Part shown: positions 58,488-64,000 of the stretch, in pieces
Layout of the letters: each line of letters starts with the position of its first letter
How positions within the stretch are numbered: position 1 is the first letter of the stretch
Origin: Spongilla lacustris
Taxonomy: Eukaryota; Porifera; Demospongiae; Spongillida; Spongillidae
Length of the DNA stretch: 64,000 nt
Direction: 5' to 3'
Assembly: GCA_949361645.1 (NCBI GenBank)
Contig: OX442421.1
Coordinates: forward strand, 6,898,888 to 6,962,887
Notes under the pieces: model-generated
The model's database searches: none
What the model was told of the DNA's origin: nothing
Seen by the model: the letters and a program-made list of their open reading frames with translations, nothing else
Program-made: the position numbers and the translations under genes

Positions 58488-61400
58488 CGAGATGCACCTC
58501 CTCCTGCCTCATTTTTCAATCTCGCCTCTGTAGTAGTGCAAATATTAATCACTGGAACCCCCCCCCCCCCCCCCCCCCCCCCCCCTTTTTTTAAAGTTCC
58601 TGTATTTGCCCTTGACTCCATACAAAGCAAAGTGACATCGATGTGCATATGGATAAGAGATTATTGGCCCTCTCTCTTACATGTATTTTCATTGTGCACA
58701 TATAGATGTCTCAACGATAGCCAATTAGCAGAAAATCTACCAATATGCATGCTTTGTTCGAGCTATTAGTACTATCATCGCTCCAAATTTTCTATTTGCA
58801 CATGTGACAATTACCCTGAGCACTTAACATCATGCCTTGACAGGTGGTACATTGCACTGAGTACTTCTGTTCATAACTATTACTGGGCAAAGTTACTTTC
58901 TGTACAACTATACCGATTTGTGAAGATGAAAATAAGGAATTAATGTACAGTAAATACGAATGTTACTATTAAATCACCCCCCAGCAGCTCACCCTGTGAA
59001 CGAGCCCCTTCTCTGAAATATAATGCATCCCCATGGCAACGTCAATCATGTACTTCACCAGCTGTTTTATAGGACGTGGATTTTCCTGAAAATAAAAGAA
59101 GTACACCCCCTAGTGTCCACAGGAAGATGTTACTTACAGTCAAGAAGTGTTTGAGATCTCCATTAGGAAGATACTCCAGTACAATTGAAGGAGAATCTTG
59201 GTCTAATAATGAAAGTGTATCATAACCTTCATGTACAGGTGGGTGGTACCCAATATTTCACACCACCATTAGCTATCACACTCACTCTCATTGACTAGGC
59301 CGTAGAGTCGCACAATGTTTGGATGAAGCAGTGTGGACATGACTGCCATCTCCTTCATAAAATCAGCCCTGTCTTTCTCGGTGGAGTTGGTCTTGGTTGT
59401 CTTGACAGCCACCATTACCTCACCAGGTGTCCCTTTGTGCAGAGTGGCTCTGAACACCTCACCAAACTGACCTGGGGGGGGGGGGGGGGGGGGGTGGTAT
59501 TAATACAGAGATACTTATACTGAATACACAGAAATGAGGGGGGCAAATGACATTCTCCCCATCCCTGAAGGTCATCCACATCCTGTGCATTCTAAAAATT
59601 TAACATGCTGTATAAGATATGTTATATCTGGCGATATGGGTGGGGGAAATATTTACTATTTGATGGCCATTAATTATATTTGATAAATAATAAAACTGGC
59701 ACCAAGGACAAAGCCCTCCAGAAATCCTTCCAGCAACATTCTTGGGTAGAACGAATACTCACTGAGGTCACCCAGCTTCAACATGGCAGTAAGGCACTCA
59801 AGACCTTAATCTTCATGCATTTACCTGATGCTTTTTTCCCAACATTTTTGAAAAGTGTTAACAAGCCTTCATCACCTGATTTCAGTAGCATACTTGCCTA
59901 TCTCTACTTTCTCCTCCTTAGAATAGTCATTAACAGACCCACTACATGTATTGGTTAAGTCCATCTCTTTTCATTCACCTACTTTTCTGCAAAAGACTTG
60001 ACCACAGAGCTTTGTTATAAATTACATCTTTCCATGTGCAACCATATTACCCAAGCCCAATAATTTATTTTTGGGGTTTTTAATACTGGCAGCTCATAGA
60101 AATCGGCAACCACCGAACTCCTCACTAATGATTATCACTATTTTAAAAAGATTTACTTATGCTTAATCAATCATGAAGATTATTTCATTTCATGATTCAT
60201 CTTATACATGTATGGCAATAAAGCGCCCAACAATACGATCAGGCACCTTATGGTTACTGTGAACGACCAATCTATTTATGTATGAAAAACTTCAAGCATA
60301 ATTTTCATTTCAATGCAAACACATGATAAAAAAAACAAAGCTGGAGAAAAGCCCATCCACACCCTTCGGGCACCTGTTCAACCACTGTCCCTATATGGTT
60401 CTTATCCTCCTTTATATACCACCCCTCCCCCTTCTTATAGACTGCCCCTACCTCTTTTCCAATCACATTGGATCCAAAGCAAAAGCTTACCTTTTCCAAT
60501 GGGAACATGATCAGTGAGTGATGAGGATGAGATAAACAGAGCCTCTTTCTGGAGGTCAGACAACTGGCCCAGGTCATCCTCAGTGGAGTTGGCATCTAAT
60601 TTTATGGAGTGGTAAACATTAATAGTGGTGAGTGATGAAGGGTGGTGTCCGTGATGAAGGATGGTGTCAGTGATGAAGGGTGGTGTCAGTGATGAAGGGT
60701 GGTGTCAGTGATGAAGGGTGGTGTCAGTGATGAAGGGTGGTGTCAGTGATGAAGGGTGGTGTCAGTGATGAAGGGTGGTGTCAGTGATGAAGGGTGGTGT
60801 CAGTGATGAAGGGTGGTGTCAGTGATGAAGGGTGGTGTCAGTGATGAAGGGTGGTGTCAGTGATGAAGGTGGTGTCATTGAAAAAGGTGGTGTCATTAGT
60901 AAAAGGGTGGCGTTGGCAATGGCGGAACTAGAAATAAGGCTATTGGGGGGAGTGGGGGGAGGGGCAGTTGGTTTGAAGGGGCAGTGTGGGGACCTCCCCC
61001 TCGCCACCAATGGAGTTTGTAATTGTGATAATCAGTTTTTGATTCAGTTATAATAGAATATGCAGGCAAGCATTTGCAGACCTGCCTGTCAGCTGAGAAT
61101 GTAAAAATGTTAGCTACAGCGGTGAAGCTACATTTAAGAATATACCACCAAATCAAGTCAATCCACATGCATGTACAGGCAGCAATTCCATGATAGGGAT
61201 GGCATTAACTTGAAAGGGCTGCCCGTCCCCCCCTCCCCCCTCCCCAAGGCTATGCTATAGATGCTAGGTGTCAGTGAGGACAGGACTTCAGTAACAAATG
61301 AGACCCATGACAAGTCCCCAGTCCCACAACTCCTAACACATACTTGCTTTAGCCCATTCTGGGCGTGCCTCATACTTCTCATCATCTTCAGTCACCAGTC

Positions 61401-63444
61401 TGAGCAATGGAAAGGATGCGACATGAGGGTGAGGAGGGGACATGAGGGTGAGGAGGGGACATGAGGGTGAGGAGGGGACATGAGGGTGAGGAGGTGACAT
61501 GAGGGTGAGGAGGTGACATAAGGGTGAGGAGGAGACATGAGGGTGAGAAGGGGACATGAGGTTGAGGTAATATAAGGTTAAGGAGGAGAGGATGAGGGTG
61601 AGGTGACATAGATGAGGAGGTGACATAAGGGTGAGGTGACATGAGGGTGAGGAGGAGAGGATGAGGGTGAGATGACATGGGTGAGGAAGTGACATGAAGG
61701 TGAGAAGGGAACATGAGGGTGAGGAGGGGACATGAGGGTGAGAAGGGGACATGAGGGTGAGGAGGGGACATGAGGGTGAGAAGGGGACATGAGGGTGAGA
61801 AGGGGACATGAGGGTGAGGAGGGGACATGAGGGTGAGAAGGGGACATGAGGGTGAGGAGGGGACATGAGGGTGAGAAGGGGACATGAGGGTGAGGAAGGG
61901 ACATGAGGGTGAGAAGGGGACATGAGGGTGAGGAGGGGACATGAGGGTGAGAAGGGGACATGAGGGTGAGAAGGGGACATGAGGGTGAGGAGGGGACATG
62001 AGGGTGAGAAGGGGACATGAGGGTGAGGAGGGGACATGAGGGTGAGAAGGGGACATGAGGGTGAGGAGGGGACATGAGGGTGAGAAGGGGACATGAGGGT
62101 GAGAAGTGGACATGAGGGTGAGAAGGGGACATGAGGGTGAGGAGGGGACATGAGGGTGAGGAGGGGACATGAGGGTGAGGAGGGGACATGAGGGTGAGGA
62201 GGTGCATGACATGAGGGTAATGACTTACAATGCATCCCCCAGGTCTGGGGACTGGCTGATCATTTTGACTAGTATGTGCAGAAAAATATAAAAATAATTA
62301 AATCATTATACACATCACTGAGGATCATTAATCAAACACACAATGTCGCACATCTATTCATATGATGCTTAATTGTGTGCAGGTGTTACTGTGTGTATGG
62401 TGTGTGACAATGCGTACATGCATCGTACTTCCACATGGATACAACATGGTAAGTGCTTTGGGTCTTACATAACTGAAGGGGTTGCATGGGTGAGTTTTCA
62501 GCCTTAGCTCCAGGGTTCAACTGGGATAGAATCTGCACCAACATCTGCATCTGGTCTGTTGACATGTTCTTCATAATGCCCACCACCGCATCCACAGGAG
62601 CAACAGGGTCCATTGTAGTGGTGGGAGTGGCAGGTGGTGTGGGATTGGAAGCCACAGACTGAGGCACACTTTTTTTTCGAGGGATAGGAACTGTCGATGG
62701 TTCAATTGTCATGTAGCTACAGTCATCTGTGTCTATCTCAGGGCAGGTGTGTGCATGCTTCAGGGGACCACTTGACAATCGTGATGGTACAACAGGATGG
62801 ACAACTGATGGTGGGATGCTTTTCGTCACTACCCCTGGCTGCATGAACATGTTCAGTTCTGGCTCCCTCCCACTTTCAACTGGTGGATTTATAAGGTGCA
62901 TTGAATGTTGAGATAGTTGCCTGGGTGGTAGTTGGGTGACTGCAGGCTGTGATTGGGGTTGCTGCTGTGGCAATGATGGCTGTTGGGGTCCATGCTTCAT
63001 GTGAGCACTTGATGACCATGATGGTACAACAGGATGGACAGTTGATGGTGGGATGCCTGTTGTCACTACCCCTGGCTGCATGTACATATACAGTTCTGGC
63101 TCCCTCCCACTTTCAACTGGTGGATTTACAAGGTGCATTGAATGTTGAGATAGTTGCCTGGGTGGTAGTTGGGTGATTGCAGGCTGTGGTTGGGGTTGCT
63201 GCTGTGGCAATGATGGTTGTTGGGGTCTTTGTGGTGGCAATGGTTGCTGCTGTACTGGAACCAGCACACAGGGTAGCTGCCACTGCTGCTGCTGCTGCTG
63301 TTGTTGTTGTTGTTGTTGTTGTGGAAACCCCCCACCAGCCTTAGACCAACTCATGGTGAGGTCAATATGAGGTTGGGGAGCAGCCCCCCTGAGATTCACA
63401 GCTGATCCAGGCCTGATTGCTTCCATCCAGCTGATTCTCTCTTC
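55949..63444 (-). CDS. PH-domain tyrosine kinase, copy 2 (5' exons beyond the window)
   Basis: The minus-strand exons found match copy 1 one for one: 63444-62469, 62268-62229, 61399-61344, 60595-60491, 59471-59286, 59226-59138, 59085-58993 and 56398-55949. Phases and GT-AG sites are kept throughout. The first exon here opens with EERISWMEAIR, the closing PH helix; the two earlier PH exons should lie past base 64000. The kinase is complete: GKGQFGEV, VMVAVK, HRDLAARN, DFGLLRKL, PVRWVAPES (Met to Val against copy 1), SDVWSYGILMWE. The Q/P-rich exon is 267 nt longer than in copy 1, mainly through a 237-nt in-frame tandem duplication. Both copies look functional. Like copy 1 it lacks SH2 and SH3. 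Confidence 0.87.
56884..57055. repeat. TG microsatellite
   Basis: About 170 bp of (TG)n with TGCG and TTG interruptions. Confidence 0.95.
58446..58487. repeat. Poly-G run (about 36-41 G)
   Basis: The longest G homopolymer in the window. A poly-C run of about 26 follows at 58559-58585; the two could pair as a hairpin. Confidence 0.9.
59640..59960. other. Copy-2-specific 300-bp segment with an open frame
   Basis: This segment is absent at the corresponding place in copy 1 (about 34720-34810). A plus-strand frame at 59680-59958 reads SWVERILTEVTQLQHGSK and LIFMHLPDAFFPTFLKSV. It has no start context or recognised family; it may be a transposon exon. Confidence 0.25.
60630..60910. repeat. 19-bp minisatellite in a kinase intron, copy 2
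   Basis: About 14 copies of GTGATGAAGGGTGGTGTCA; partner of 35395-35760. Confidence 0.9.
61415..62215. repeat. 19-bp minisatellite, expanded allele
   Basis: About 40 copies of GGGGACATGAGGGTGAGAA and GGGGACATGAGGGTGAGGA, often alternating, so a 38-bp dimer has been amplified. The minus strand is open in all three frames for up to 300 codons; these are repeat artefacts, as is the frame over 36188-36549. Confidence 0.93.
62754..63227. repeat. 237-bp in-frame tandem duplication in the kinase linker exon
   Basis: Units 62754-62990 and 62991-63227 each begin CATGCTTC (first unit) or its equivalent and encode 79 residues of Q/P-rich linker (LPPRQLSQHSMHL, NPPVESGREPEL). Copy 1 has one unit only. 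Confidence 0.88.
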
Positions 63445-64000
63445 CTATTTAACAGAAAGTATACATAAAATTGATACTCCCAATCAGTTGTAACTACACC
63501 TCCAACATTTACACCTGTGCCCTCAATTAGGTCACTCCAATTCACATGACAGCGTCCATCATTACTAACTTCTCCTTCCCATGACTACCTCCACATCTCA
63601 GCTTCTAACACATCTCCACCTTTATCACACATGAAATACACTTATCCCCCTATCACACTTCTCTACCCCACCCTCTATCACATACCCACACTCCACCTTT
63701 CACAAACACTGTACCCCACCCTCCACCTCTATCACACACACACAATGCTCCATGTCTTCCACATACCACTATCACATACACACACCCATCACATACCCAC
63801 CTCTATCACATGTTCGATATATCAATGACCTCAAGATAGACTCGGGAATTCCTTAGTGCTAACAAATGTGCTGGGCGAAAATTTTGACCTAACTATTTTG
63901 TGAATATCACCATAACTGTTAATCGAATGTTGGATGCACAAGACTAAAAAGTTGGAAACACAGACGGACTAGTTATATACCCAATTTCATTGTAACTCGG
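63445..64000. other. Kinase copy 2 intron 2 (partial), no further exon
   Basis: The sequence is intronic. The empty retrotransposon site ACAGCGTCCATC lies at 63550-63561, then a CTATCACATACCCACC low-complexity stretch shared with 40255-40400. Nothing else is seen. Confidence 0.6.

Noticed and set aside
58358..58769. Frames with poly-Gly or poly-Pro tracts
   Set aside because: They come from the G and C homopolymers.
61333..62235. 300-codon minus-strand frame of SPPHPHV repeats (and its partner at 36188-36549)
   Set aside because: A 19-bp tandem repeat between two splice sites; all three frames are open.

Overview
The window is nuclear DNA of an animal. Genes are split by GT-AG introns in all three phases, intergenic and intron DNA is AT-rich, and minisatellites, poly-G runs and transposon debris are everywhere. 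A CEP85-type centrosomal protein, TRAF proteins and tyrosine kinases point to a metazoan. Multiplied TRAF and tyrosine-kinase genes would suit a sponge or another early-branching marine invertebrate, but that placement is inference. I saw no tRNA, rRNA or CRISPR array.

Layout. At 0.8-6.1 kb on the minus strand are two tandem aldo-keto reductases of the L-galactose dehydrogenase type. The left copy is dead: it has an 11-bp deletion and a 2.09-kb transposon in its coding exon. The right copy is intact in two exons and faces, across only 161 bp, a plus-strand 16-exon gene (6.2-17.6 kb) for a 700-residue CEP85-like coiled-coil protein. The introns of that gene carry six minisatellites, one of them 3.2 kb long. 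A rearranged TRAF pseudogene (17.9-18.3 kb) follows. Then come two plus-strand two-exon TRAF genes (18.7-23.4 and 26.3-30.4 kb) with a variant RING, TRAF zinc fingers and a MATH domain. A 1-kb inverted repeat lies between them.

At 31.7-45.6 kb on the minus strand is a ten-exon gene of 663 residues: an N-terminal PH domain, a Q/P-rich linker and a complete tyrosine kinase, with no SH2 or SH3. A decayed Ty3/gypsy-type element sits in its second intron. From about 47.9 kb to the window end, the TRAF-B-to-kinase block is repeated as a direct duplication. The TRAF copy there is a pseudogene (48.2-48.8 kb). The second kinase (55.9 kb onward) is intact as far as seen, but its first two exons lie beyond base 64000. 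About 6.4 kb found only in the second copy separates them; it includes a candidate mobile element with inverted satellite arrays around a decaying Ulp1/SENP-like protease gene.

How the genes relate: TRAF adaptors/E3 ligases and a PH-domain tyrosine kinase, duplicated as one block, both fit intracellular signalling. That is family knowledge, and a functional link between them is speculative. The AKR and CEP85-like genes may share a bidirectional promoter. Because the duplicated blocks can be compared, several insertions can be read directly against their empty sites.
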